DNA from: JAQIBY01 sp964527535
Lineage (GTDB): Bacteria; Bacteroidota; Bacteroidia; Bacteroidales; ML635J-15
Assembly (NCBI GenBank): GCA_964527535.1
Contig: CAZGPW010000132.1
Location: forward strand, 1-23,170
Direction of reading: 5' to 3'
Length of the DNA: 23,170 bases
The notes under the pieces were generated by a model that did not search any database, was not told the origin of the DNA, and saw only the letters and a list, made by a program, of their open reading frames with translations. Of the stretch, positions 1-6,956 are shown one piece after another; position 1 is the first letter of the stretch, and each line of letters opens with the position of its first letter. The position numbers were made by a program, and so were the translations under genes.

Positions 1-15
1 CCGGTCTCCATCATC

Positions 16-63
16 TGACCACGAAGTGGTCAAACATGAGTAACCACGGGTACAACCCGTGGT
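16..63. repeat. Pair of short perfect palindromes (REP-like)
   Basis: Two perfect hairpins lie close together: a 7-bp stem with a GAA loop at 16-32, and a 9-bp stem with an ACA loop at 43-63. No gene covers them. Their spacing resembles REP/BIME-type palindromes, which in Bacteroidota often lie near IS200-like (RAYT) transposase genes, but no transposase is visible here. The pairing is read directly from the sequence; the REP label is an inference. Confidence 0.5.
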
Positions 64-84
64 GTGACAACCACCCACACCCTA

Positions 85-131
85 GCTTTTGGCGAAAAAT
101 TTGCTTTTTCTGCAAATTTTGTGACAAAAGC
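85..131. repeat. Imperfect 20-bp inverted repeat, 7-nt loop
   Basis: Arms at 85-104 and 112-131 match at 17 of 20 positions, with an uninterrupted 9-bp inner stem (96-104 with 112-120). It lies 130 bp before the ATPase start. It could be a terminator-like structure for a gene left of the window, on either strand, or part of the same repeat cluster as the palindromes at 16-63. Confidence 0.45.
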
Positions 132-244
132 GGACTTAACCCTCAGGTGGGGTATGGCACGAATTACAATTGATTTATTTAAGCTTAATTGCTTCAATAT
201 ATTAAATTAATTTAGCTAAATTCCTTCATTTGGGAAATTTTTTG

Positions 245-252
245 TATTTTTG
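245..252 (+). promoter_or_regulatory. Candidate -7 box (TATTTTTG) for the ATPase gene
   Basis: It matches the Bacteroidota -7 consensus TAnnTTTG exactly. No good -33 TTTG lies about 19 bp upstream. A start site about 7 nt downstream would make the mRNA nearly leaderless at the ATG at 261, or favour one of the internal Met codons at 267 or 270. This is weak evidence because the region is AT-rich. Confidence 0.3.
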
Positions 253-260
253 AGACAAAA

Positions 261-1418
261 ATGGATATGATGAAACAGCCATTTATAAAACGTGAATTAT
301 CTTCGGAATTACCAAAGCAGGCTATACCGGGTAAAGTATTGATAATCCTTGGAGCGAGGCGTACAGGAAAAACGGTTTTATTGCATCAATATTTATCAGA
401 AAAAGATGACAGTGAATTTTTGTTGTTAAACGGAGAAGATCAAAACACAGTTGATTTGTTTGAAGAACAAACCGTTCAAAACTATAAAAGGATAGTAGGC
501 GGCCGGCGTTTACTTGTCATTGATGAGGCTCCGCAAATCCCGGATATTGGCAGGAAATTAAAGCTCATCGTTGACAGTTTTCCGGATGTGAGTGTAATTG
601 CCACAGGATCATCGGTATTTGATTTAACCAACAGGCTTGGAGAACCACTCGTTGGCAGATCAAACATCCTGCATCTTTTCCCATTGGCACAAATGGAATT
701 TTCAAAAAATGAAGATACCTTTCAAACCAAAGAAAAACTGGAAGACAGACTCATTTTTGGGACTTACCCAGAATTGGAACGCTATCAAACCAGGGATGAG
801 AAAATCAAATATCTCGAGGGGATCGTTAGTCAATACCTTTTACGCGACATTTTGGTTTATGACGGGATAAGAAAAGCGGATAAACTCCTTGACTTGCTCA
901 GGCTCATTGCTTTTCAAATTGGCAAAGAAGTCAATGTTGAAGAACTATCAAAACAATTAAAAGGCATCAGCAGAAATACAGTTGAACATTATCTTGACCT
1001 TCTGTCAAAAGTGTTTATCATTTATAAAGTGAGTGGCTTTAGCAGAAATTTGCGTAAAGAAATCACCAAAAACAACCGGTGGTATTTTTATGATAATGGG
1101 ATCCGTAATGCACTTATCCGGAATTTCAATCCTCAAAATTTGCGCAATGACCATGGCGAATTATGGGAAAATTACATGTTTACAGAACGAATGAAACGAA
1201 ATGCCTACAAAAGAAAATACATAAACCGCTATTTTTGGCGAACATACGACCAACAGGAAATTGATTTGATTGAAGAAGAAAGTGGCAAACTAAATGCTTA
1301 TGAATTTAAGTGGAACAACCGGAAAAAAACAAAAGTTCCCACGGCATGGGAAAAAACATATCCTGACGCCGGATTTCATGTTGTGAACCAAAGCAATTAT
1401 CTGGATTTTATTTTGTAG
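261..1418 (+). CDS. AAA_14 / DUF4143 family ATPase
   Basis: This is a cytoplasmic P-loop ATPase of the AAA_14-DUF4143 family. Seen: Walker A GARRTGKT at residues 31-38, Walker B LLVIDEA at 84-90, and a TGSS sensor-like motif at 115-118 followed by the LVGR segment typical of the family. A winged-helix-like stretch lies near 222-258. At the C-terminus D335, E348 and K350 form a D...ExK pattern of the PD-(D/E)XK nuclease-like fold that DUF4143 is related to. The 385-residue length is normal. Biological role is unknown for most members; these genes are often multicopy and patchily distributed, which suggests mobility or a defence/toxin link, but that is inference. It stands alone, flanked by hairpins on both sides. 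Met codons at 261, 267 and 270 are all possible starts. Confidence 0.85.
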   Translation: MDMMKQPFIKRELSSELPKQAIPGKVLIILGARRTGKTVLLHQYLSEKDDSEFLLLNGEDQNTVDLFEEQTVQNYKRIVGGRRLLVIDEAPQIPDIGRKLKLIVDSFPDVSVIATGSSVFDLTNRLGEPLVGRSNILHLFPLAQMEFSKNEDTFQTKEKLEDRLIFGTYPELERYQTRDEKIKYLEGIVSQYLLRDILVYDGIRKADKLLDLLRLIAFQIGKEVNVEELSKQLKGISRNTVEHYLDLLSKVFIIYKVSGFSRNLRKEITKNNRWYFYDNGIRNALIRNFNPQNLRNDHGELWENYMFTERMKRNAYKRKYINRYFWRTYDQQEIDLIEEESGKLNAYEFKWNNRKKTKVPTAWEKTYPDAGFHVVNQSNYLDFIL

Positions 1419-1435
1419 CCGATGGTTCCGAGACA

Positions 1436-1453
1436 ATTTTGCTAAGGCAAAAT
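1436..1453. repeat. 7-bp hairpin after the ATPase gene
   Basis: ATTTTGC and GCAAAAT are separated by TAAG, starting 17 nt past the ATPase stop. No T-run follows, so it is not a classical intrinsic terminator on the plus strand, although it may mark the 3' end. Confidence 0.35.
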
Positions 1454-1481
1454 CCCTCAGCTACCTGTGTTTTTGTCATTC

Positions 1482-1514
1482 ATTCATCCTCCGACTCAAA
1501 GCCGGGGATGAATA
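1482..1514 (+). terminator. Possible weak terminator hairpin
   Basis: Imperfect arms (9 of 11 pairs) around TTCATCC and GGATGAA enclose a short loop. They are followed by an AT-rich stretch (AAATTATTTTATT) rather than a clean T-run. It lies between the ATPase gene and the next promoter, where a terminator would be expected. Confidence 0.3.
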
Positions 1515-1525
1515 AATTATTTTAT

Positions 1526-1533
1526 TACCTTTG
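1526..1533 (+). promoter_or_regulatory. Candidate -7 box (TACCTTTG) for the T9SS protein gene
   Basis: It matches TAnnTTTG exactly, 25 nt before the ATG at 1559. The -33 region shows no clear TTTG, so this is only a partial promoter match. Confidence 0.4.
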
Positions 1534-1558
1534 ACATGCAACCCAAAACAATAAGTTT

Positions 1559-3445
1559 ATGAAAAAACATGTACCCCTTTATTTTACATTGATACTTTTA
1601 AGTGTAAGTTTCGTTGTTAACGCACAAACTGTTTACACCGATGATTTTGAATCCTATACAACCGGCCAGGGCATTGCTGATCAAGACCCCACAGGCACAT
1701 GGACAACCTGGGGTGACAACCCCGGCAGTGCCGAAGACCCCCTGGTAACGGATGAAGCTGCTCACGGCGGCACACAATCCATGGTAATCGAAGGCACCAA
1801 CGACGGCGTTTTGCTTTTAAACGATTTAACGGAAAACCGCTACCGCGTGGAATTTTACCTGATGGTTCCGGATGGTTTTATTGGGTATTACAACATCCTT
1901 CAGGATTTTAACGGGAACAGTTCCAAATGGGGCATGCAGATATATTTCCAAAACGGTGAAGGCAGCATTGATGGCAATGGAGCTGCAGCAACCACTTTTA
2001 ATTACACCCCCGGGGAATGGATGAAAATTCAGCATTTCATTGATCTGGATAATGACTGGATAGACTTTTATGTTGATGATAGCCTTGTGCATGCTTACCA
2101 ATGGAGCCTCGGGGCTTTTGGTGATGAAAACACCAACAAACTGGATGCATTTAACTTTTATGCCTGGGACGATTCAGGCAACGAAACGCCAAAATATTTC
2201 ATGGATGATTACATCATTGAACAGGTGGATATACCTGACCCACCAATGAATTTGGTTATTGATCTTGAAAATCAAAACGATGTAGCCATTTCATGGGATG
2301 CGCCTGCCTCAGGCACCCCTGAATTCTATTCTATTATTCGTGATGGAGAACAAATTGCCACCGTTGAATCAGTCTTAAGTTATCTTGACCAGGATTTGTA
2401 CCCCATGGAATATGATTACCAAGTAAAAGCATTTTACAGCGGAAACGGCTATTCTGCATCCGCAGGCCCCGAGTCTGTTCTTGTGCCGGGAGGAAATGAA
2501 AGGGATTACATTTTGCTGGAAGTCTTTACCTCTGTTACCTGCGGGTTCTGTCCAAGAGCCACTCAGGCCATTGATGAAATGATTGCTGAAGGATATCAGA
2601 TAGCCCCCATTGAATACCATTACACAACCAATGATTCTTACGGTACTCCTGCTACAATGACAAGAGCCAATTTTTATTTGCCTTTTTACGATGATGGGGA
2701 CAACAGTTTTGGCACACCAACAAGCATTACCAACGGGATGGCTGGAATAGAAGGCGCATTAACAAACGTGGACAGCATGAAAAGTTATTATGATAATTAT
2801 TACAATGAATTCATTAACATACCAACGGTTTACAACATTGATGCATCATTGAGTACTGTCTCTTTAGATCCCTGGGTGTTTGACCTCAACGTTGAGGTGG
2901 AAGAAACGCTTGATTATTATGACGATGAGATGAGTCTGCATGTAGCACTTACTGAAACCGGCATCCCGGAATCATGGATGGGCATGGATTATGTGAATTT
3001 TACACTGCGTGATATGCTTCCCGACGCTAACGGCACCATATTGGATTTTGATGCAGCCCCTGTTCAATCTGCAGATTTTCAGATCAATATTGATACAACA
3101 TATGTGAAAGACAGTTGCAGTGTCATTATTTTCCTGCAAAACAATGACAACGCACATGTTATGGATGTTTTTAAAATTTCACTTGACCAATACAATGCTG
3201 TGGAAAAACAAAAAGCGCCTGTGGTGTCTATGTATCCAAACCCTGCAAGCAATATGGTCCAAATTGCAACCAAATCTAAAATTGAAAGCATCAAAATGCA
3301 CACCATTACCGGACAAAAAGCATTGCAGCTACAACCCGGTTCAAACCAGACCAGTTTTTCCGTTTCGGGGCTTCCGGCGGGAATTTATATGATGCATATA
3401 AAAACAACGGAAGGGAATACAGTTAAAAAACTGATTGTGAAATAG
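1559..3445 (+). CDS. T9SS-secreted Omp28-like protein with FN3 domain
   Basis: This is a secreted or surface protein of 628 residues. A Sec signal peptide occupies residues 1-22 (cleavage after VNA). A jelly-roll/ConA-like region spans about 25-222 (DDFESYTTG start, Gly/Asp/Trp-rich), followed by a fibronectin type III domain near 227-310. A thioredoxin-fold Omp28-type domain begins near 317; it has a CGFC motif at C328-C331 and a TPT segment that would supply the cis-proline. The C-terminal ~75 residues (YPNPASN..., LPAGIYMMHI..., KKLIVK end) are a type A T9SS sorting domain, so export by the Por system and cleavage or anchoring at the cell surface are expected. The redox role of the CxxC is inferred. 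It is a single-gene unit ending at a strong terminator. Confidence 0.85.
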   Translation: MKKHVPLYFTLILLSVSFVVNAQTVYTDDFESYTTGQGIADQDPTGTWTTWGDNPGSAEDPLVTDEAAHGGTQSMVIEGTNDGVLLLNDLTENRYRVEFYLMVPDGFIGYYNILQDFNGNSSKWGMQIYFQNGEGSIDGNGAAATTFNYTPGEWMKIQHFIDLDNDWIDFYVDDSLVHAYQWSLGAFGDENTNKLDAFNFYAWDDSGNETPKYFMDDYIIEQVDIPDPPMNLVIDLENQNDVAISWDAPASGTPEFYSIIRDGEQIATVESVLSYLDQDLYPMEYDYQVKAFYSGNGYSASAGPESVLVPGGNERDYILLEVFTSVTCGFCPRATQAIDEMIAEGYQIAPIEYHYTTNDSYGTPATMTRANFYLPFYDDGDNSFGTPTSITNGMAGIEGALTNVDSMKSYYDNYYNEFINIPTVYNIDASLSTVSLDPWVFDLNVEVEETLDYYDDEMSLHVALTETGIPESWMGMDYVNFTLRDMLPDANGTILDFDAAPVQSADFQINIDTTYVKDSCSVIIFLQNNDNAHVMDVFKISLDQYNAVEKQKAPVVSMYPNPASNMVQIATKSKIESIKMHTITGQKALQLQPGSNQTSFSVSGLPAGIYMMHIKTTEGNTVKKLIVK

Positions 3446-3471
3446 CCCTACTCCCATTACATTATAAATTG

Positions 3472-3507
3472 AAATGCAGAAACAGACTTGTTTCTGCATT
3501 TTTTTTT
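3472..3507 (+). terminator. Rho-independent terminator
   Basis: A perfect 13-bp stem (3472-3484 with 3489-3501) has a GACT loop and runs straight into a T-run (TTTTTTTT, then ATTTTT). It ends transcription of the T9SS protein gene 26 nt after its stop and insulates prmC. Confidence 0.9.
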
Positions 3508-3554
3508 ATTTTTACACGGTAGCATCAGCAGATTGATCATACAAACACCTGATT

Positions 3555-4421
3555 ATGAAAATAGAATCATCCACCATACAACAAATAAAAAATAAAATGA
3601 CTGAAGGTTTATCGGGCTTGTATGATAAAAATGAGGCTAAAAACATTGCATCTTTACTGATCGAACATGTGTGCAAACTGGATAAAACCCACCAGATATC
3701 GGAACCGGATTTTACGCCCGGGGATGATACAAGGAAAGAAATCAATCATTATTTCAGGCAGCTAATGGATGGGGTACCAATCCAGTATGTTATCGGAGAA
3801 ACAGAATTTTACGGCAGAAAATTCACGGTATCTCCAACAGTGTTGATCCCGCGTCCTGAAACAGAAGAGCTTGTGGAATTTACCATCAGGCAGGTTGCAA
3901 GCAGAACACAGCCACGAATGCTGGATATAGGAACGGGAAGCGGTATCATTGCCATCACGCTGGCAGCAGAAATAAATAACGCTCAGGTTTTTGCCAGTGA
4001 TGTTTCAGATGATATTCTGCGCATAGCAAAACGCAATGCATCCTCACACAAGGTGCAGGTATCCTTTATTAGCAATGATGTTTGGAAACACCCGGACAAT
4101 CTGCCGGGACATCTTGATTGCATTGTCAGCAACCCGCCTTACGTTACTGAAAAAGAACAACAGCTTATGCACAAAAATGTACTCAATTTTGAACCCCATA
4201 ATGCGCTTTTTGTTCCCGACGATGATCCGGTTAAATTTTACAGGCAGATTGCAAAAGCCGGAAGCAAAAAACTAATCAGCGGGGGCATGGTGATATGTGA
4301 GATCAATGAAGCCTTTGCAAAAGAAAGCATGAAATGTTTTGCAGATATGAATTTTGGCAGTATTTTTGTTTATAAGGATTTGAATAAAAAAAATCGTATC
4401 TTAACGGCAACAAAACATTAA
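3555..4421 (+). CDS. prmC: Peptide chain release factor N5-glutamine methyltransferase
   Basis: PrmC (HemK) methylates the glutamine of the GGQ motif in RF1 and RF2 using S-adenosylmethionine, in the cytoplasm. Seen: an N-terminal helical domain, RPETEEL at 100-106, SAM-binding motif I DIGTGSG at 124-130, an acidic residue after the second strand (SDVS), and the substrate-binding NPPY at 193-196. NPPY is the hallmark of glutamine/asparagine/adenine N-methyltransferases, and combined with the RPETE segment it is specific to PrmC. The 288-residue length is normal. It starts after the 3472-3507 terminator and is followed 11 nt later by a lipoprotein gene, probably co-transcribed. Confidence 0.95.
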   Translation: MKIESSTIQQIKNKMTEGLSGLYDKNEAKNIASLLIEHVCKLDKTHQISEPDFTPGDDTRKEINHYFRQLMDGVPIQYVIGETEFYGRKFTVSPTVLIPRPETEELVEFTIRQVASRTQPRMLDIGTGSGIIAITLAAEINNAQVFASDVSDDILRIAKRNASSHKVQVSFISNDVWKHPDNLPGHLDCIVSNPPYVTEKEQQLMHKNVLNFEPHNALFVPDDDPVKFYRQIAKAGSKKLISGGMVICEINEAFAKESMKCFADMNFGSIFVYKDLNKKNRILTATKH

Positions 4422-4432
4422 AACCTCATATT

Positions 4433-5125
4433 ATGAAAAAATGTACTTTTCTTTTGGTCTTAGTGACACTAAGCCTTTCAATGGTTTATTTAAGTTCATG
4501 CAACCGTGAAGACTCCATTGACGTAAATCAGGACAGGATTTACACCTTGTATGAGCTGAATTACGATGCCAATGCAGAAAAAACCATAGCAAAGGCTACT
4601 TTCAGAATGGGTGGGGCGTATGATTCCAAAATTAAACTAAGTGAAGGCAGCAGCGTAACGTTCAATGATACGGAACTGATTTTTAACGGAATATATGCTT
4701 ATTACACGGCAGATTTCTCAGAATGGATTGATTCCGGGACCTTTGTTTTCGAAGATCTGGATGGCAACGAATACACCAATTCTGTGGATATGTTGTACGC
4801 CGAATTTCCCGAAGAGCTGGATACCATTGTACAGGGAGAACCCTTTCTGTTTTACTGGGATGGAGACCCGTTAACCGTGGATGAAGAAATTGTTCTGACC
4901 GTTGACGGCCCGCTTGAAAAAGACACCAAAAGTTTTTATGTATCCGAAGAGGGCGCAGAATACATTGAGCTCACTTCCACTGAAACCGCAACGCTCAGCA
5001 AAGGTGCCAGCATCTTAGCGCTGGTACGTAAATATGAAACTGCAAGTCTTGATGCCCCCAGCGTTGGCGGTAAAATTATATCTGAATATAAGGCTGTCAG
5101 TTATGCAACTTATGTTTTAGAATAA
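4433..5125 (+). CDS. Predicted lipoprotein, unknown function
   Basis: This is a 230-residue protein with a type II signal peptide: MKK, a hydrophobic core, then lipobox YLSSC with the acylated Cys at about residue 23. The mature part is rich in acidic and aromatic residues and looks beta-rich (alternating hydrophobic pattern), consistent with a periplasmic or surface beta-sandwich. I recognise no family. Nine bases separate the prmC stop from the window just before this ATG, so the two may share a transcript. N, E or D after the Cys would affect retention in E. coli; the Bacteroidota rules differ, so location is open (inner face of the outer membrane or surface). Confidence 0.75.
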   Translation: MKKCTFLLVLVTLSLSMVYLSSCNREDSIDVNQDRIYTLYELNYDANAEKTIAKATFRMGGAYDSKIKLSEGSSVTFNDTELIFNGIYAYYTADFSEWIDSGTFVFEDLDGNEYTNSVDMLYAEFPEELDTIVQGEPFLFYWDGDPLTVDEEIVLTVDGPLEKDTKSFYVSEEGAEYIELTSTETATLSKGASILALVRKYETASLDAPSVGGKIISEYKAVSYATYVLE

Positions 5126-5149
5126 TGACCGGTATTAAATTAAACAATT

Positions 5150-5179
5150 GCGATGTGCTGAGCCTGTCGAAGTGAACGC
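5150..5179. repeat. Candidate dispersed intergenic repeat
   Basis: On the minus strand this segment contains the core CTTCGACAGGCTCAGC. That string resembles a short sequence I recall recurring between genes in many bacterial genomes. There is only one copy in the window, so its repetitive nature cannot be shown here. It sits between the convergent genes ending at 5125 (+) and 5231 (-). Confidence 0.35.
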
Positions 5180-5230
5180 AACGTGGTATCAGACAAAACC
5201 CGGTTCTGAAATTTATTTTTATCCTACCTG

Positions 5231-6070
5231 TTAATCATCCATAACAAAACACAGGTTGACCTGGTTTTCATTGCTTGCAGAAACCGGATTAATTTTTTTG
5301 ATGTATTTTTTGCTGTATCCTGTCCGGATTTTCGGTTCTTCTTCGGGAATCTCATCCCTGGTAAACAGTGACCCGGTAGATGGCGCTGAACGCAAGGCCT
5401 GCTCACGTTGGCTTTCCACATACATAACACCATAGCGCGCAGCAGCTTTACGCTTGAGAGCAGGGCTTAAGTGTTCAAAAGAAGCCTCAATTTCATCCCA
5501 TGTGTTTTTGATGCAATCGTGGGCTTTCTGCCGTATCTGTTTAAGAAAATCCTTATTGTTTTTGTATTTTGTCACCTGTACCTGGTGATTGTTGTATGCC
5601 GAAACGTATTTTTCAAACCATACCTTCACCACTGCTATCCCCGGATTGGTGATGTGTTTACCACCTTCCAGGATGCGCTTGGCATCAGCTTCAAACAAGA
5701 ATTTCCCAAAAGCGATCAGTTTTTTGTCGGATTGAAGACCAGGTAATTTTTTTGTGCCTGGTTTTAATTCGTAATACGATAATACATCCGGAGATAATTC
5801 GCCTCTTTCCACAGCCATTAACATCACCTGAAGGTAATGTTTTATATACAGGCGGGCTTTATCACGCAATGCTTTATAGTCGTTGTCGTGTTTCAATTTT
5901 TCACGGCTTTTGTAAATTTGTTCGAACTGCGAGAATGTGGACAACAACTCATCAAAAGTGGATTTGCTTAATGCGCGCTCATTTACAGGTAAGTTTTCAC
6001 TTACTTCAATGGCTGTTTTCATAGCTTCATATTTCAGCCTATCTGTATATGGCAACTGTCTTGACGGCAT
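5231..6070 (-). CDS. Hypothetical protein, helical, Bacteroidota-type
   Basis: I do not recognise this 279-residue protein. It has no signal peptide or membrane segment, so it is probably cytoplasmic. It is rich in Lys, Glu and Ala with long predicted helices; charged stretches lie near residues 55-80 and 160-190, and there is a disordered acidic/proline segment near 235-250 before a short C-terminal tail. No catalytic motif stands out. The start at 6070 (MPSRQLPYTD) is supported by a candidate promoter 29-60 bp upstream. It is a monocistronic minus-strand gene, converging with the lipoprotein gene at 4433-5125. The folded element at 6201-6428 lies upstream of it. Confidence 0.75.
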   Translation of the reverse strand: MPSRQLPYTDRLKYEAMKTAIEVSENLPVNERALSKSTFDELLSTFSQFEQIYKSREKLKHDNDYKALRDKARLYIKHYLQVMLMAVERGELSPDVLSYYELKPGTKKLPGLQSDKKLIAFGKFLFEADAKRILEGGKHITNPGIAVVKVWFEKYVSAYNNHQVQVTKYKNNKDFLKQIRQKAHDCIKNTWDEIEASFEHLSPALKRKAAARYGVMYVESQREQALRSAPSTGSLFTRDEIPEEEPKIRTGYSKKYIKKINPVSASNENQVNLCFVMDD

Positions 6071-6098
6071 ATCATGTTTATTTAATTGTTTGTTTTAA

Positions 6099-6130
6099 CA
6101 AAACTACAAACTATAGCAGGTATATATCAA
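6099..6130 (-). promoter_or_regulatory. Candidate promoter for the gene at 5231-6070
   Basis: On the minus strand TAGTTTTG (6099-6106) is an exact TAnnTTTG -7 box. A CTTG at 6128-6131 lies 21 bp upstream, near the -33 position. The leader to the ATG at 6070 would be about 20 nt. Confidence 0.45.
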
Positions 6131-6210
6131 GCCCGCTGGCAAATAGATTTAAACAACGACTTGTTAATATAGATATAATAAATTTTGTGCCGTGGTTTTT
6201 TTGGGCGTGT

Positions 6211-6293
6211 CCCTTATTTCTAAGACGGGCGTTTGACCTTACGAAAGTATGGAACTTTCGTAAAGGTTTTTTTGCCCGTCTTAGAAATAAGGG
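6211..6293. repeat. Arm A: perfect 20-bp inverted repeat with embedded terminator-like hairpin
   Basis: Outer arms 6211-6230 and 6274-6293 are exact reverse complements. Inside, 6237-6248 pairs with 6254-6266 (12 bp with one bulged A, loop ATGGA) and is followed on the plus strand by seven Ts (6267-6273), a shape typical of an intrinsic terminator. The T-run then abuts the outer right arm. A second GG-T7-G copy sits at 6194-6203 just left of the element, so GGTTTTTTTG flanks the left arm as a direct repeat. Confidence 0.75.
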
Positions 6294-6422
6294 TCGGTCT
6301 GCGGCTATTAGCTGCTTTACTTCACCTTCAGCCTGATGTGCTGTGAACAGGAGCTTAGCTTGTCGCTCTGCCACAGCAACAGGCTGTAAGGCTCATCTGC
6401 AGCAGGCTAACCGCCTCCGCCC
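6291..6422. repeat. Arm B: long bulged stem with apical 14-bp hairpin
   Basis: Helices from outside in: GGG 6291-6293/CCC 6420-6422 (alternative to arm A), CGG 6295-6297/CCG 6417-6419, GCGG 6301-6304/CCGC 6411-6414, TTAGC 6308-6312 with GCTAA 6406-6410, TGCT 6313-6316/AGCA 6401-6404. The apical hairpin is CAGCCTG 6329-6335/CAGGCTG 6380-6386 plus TGCTGTG 6339-6345/CACAGCA 6372-6378. Small asymmetric bulges separate the helices, as in structured RNAs. Confidence 0.6.
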
Positions 6423-6554
6423 TCACGCAATCTCACACGATAGCTTTTTTAGAATATCTTCCCGCTGTGTAAATAGGCCCTGTCTATAAAAAACCGCTTA
6501 TACTTATAAGCTCCAATCGGAAAACCGGCCTCAGGAACCGGAATAAATATTCAC

Positions 6555-6953
6555 AACTCCCAACTTCTGTCTCCCGACTTCCGACTCCCGTCTTCTGACT
6601 TCCGACTCCTGTCTCCCGACTTCCGACTCCCGACTCCTGTCTTCTGACTTCCGACTCCCGACTTCTGACTTCCGACTCCCGACTTCCGACTCCCGACTCC
6701 TGTCTCCCGACTCCTGTCTCCCGACTTCCGACTCCCGACTTCCGACTCCTGTCTTCCGACTCCCGACTTCCGACTCCCGACTCCCGACTTCCGACTCCCG
6801 ACTCCTGTCTCCCGACTTCCGACTTCCGACTCCCATCTCCCGACTTCCGACTCCCGACTTCCGTCTTCTGACTTCCGACTCCTGTCTCCCGACTTCCGAC
6901 TCCCGACTTCCGACTCCTGTCTCCCGACTTCCGACTCCCGACTTCCGACTTCC
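6555..6953. repeat. Heptanucleotide tandem array, 57 units
   Basis: There are 57 uninterrupted 7-bp units of plus-strand form [G/A][A/T]CT[T/C]C[C/T]. Positions 3, 4 and 6 (C, T, C) are invariant in every unit. GACTTCC and GACTCCC dominate. Every GACTCCT unit (8 of 8) is followed by a unit beginning GTCT, so variants occur in linked pairs rather than at random. The unit contains no stop codon in any minus-strand frame, so long false ORFs of 7-residue Ser/Arg/Glu/Gly repeats arise. The array ends 3 bp from the stop codon of the MORN gene at 6957. Similar heptamer arrays (STRR type) are known from cyanobacteria and occur in Bacteroidota. Confidence 0.95.
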
Positions 6954-6956
6954 TGG

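Larger units (their letters stand above)
6201..6428. repeat. Fully foldable ~228-bp intergenic element (possible ncRNA or mobile repeat)
   Basis: Nearly the whole segment can pair with itself. A closing stem GCGTG/CACGC (6205-6209 with 6424-6428) encloses two arms. Arm A is the perfect 20-bp inverted repeat 6211-6230/6274-6293. Arm B is a long bulged stem (6295-6316 with 6401-6419) capped by a 14-bp hairpin (6329-6345 with 6372-6386). It has no coding potential on either strand and is GC-richer than its surroundings. The order GGGCGTG, palindrome, TCGG, hairpins, CCTCACGC resembles a dispersed intergenic repeat I recall from other Bacteroidota, but I cannot confirm that here. The strand of any RNA product is undetermined. 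Because pairing preserves structure on both strands, a DNA-level role is equally possible. Confidence 0.6.

Noticed and set aside
140..1460. CCCTCAG on both sides of the ATPase gene as a target-site duplication
   Set aside because: The 7-bp match (140-146 and 1454-1460) is easily due to chance, and the flanking hairpins do not form matching terminal inverted repeats.
6555..6953. CRISPR array
   Set aside because: The units are 7 bp and contiguous with no spacers, and no cas genes are present.
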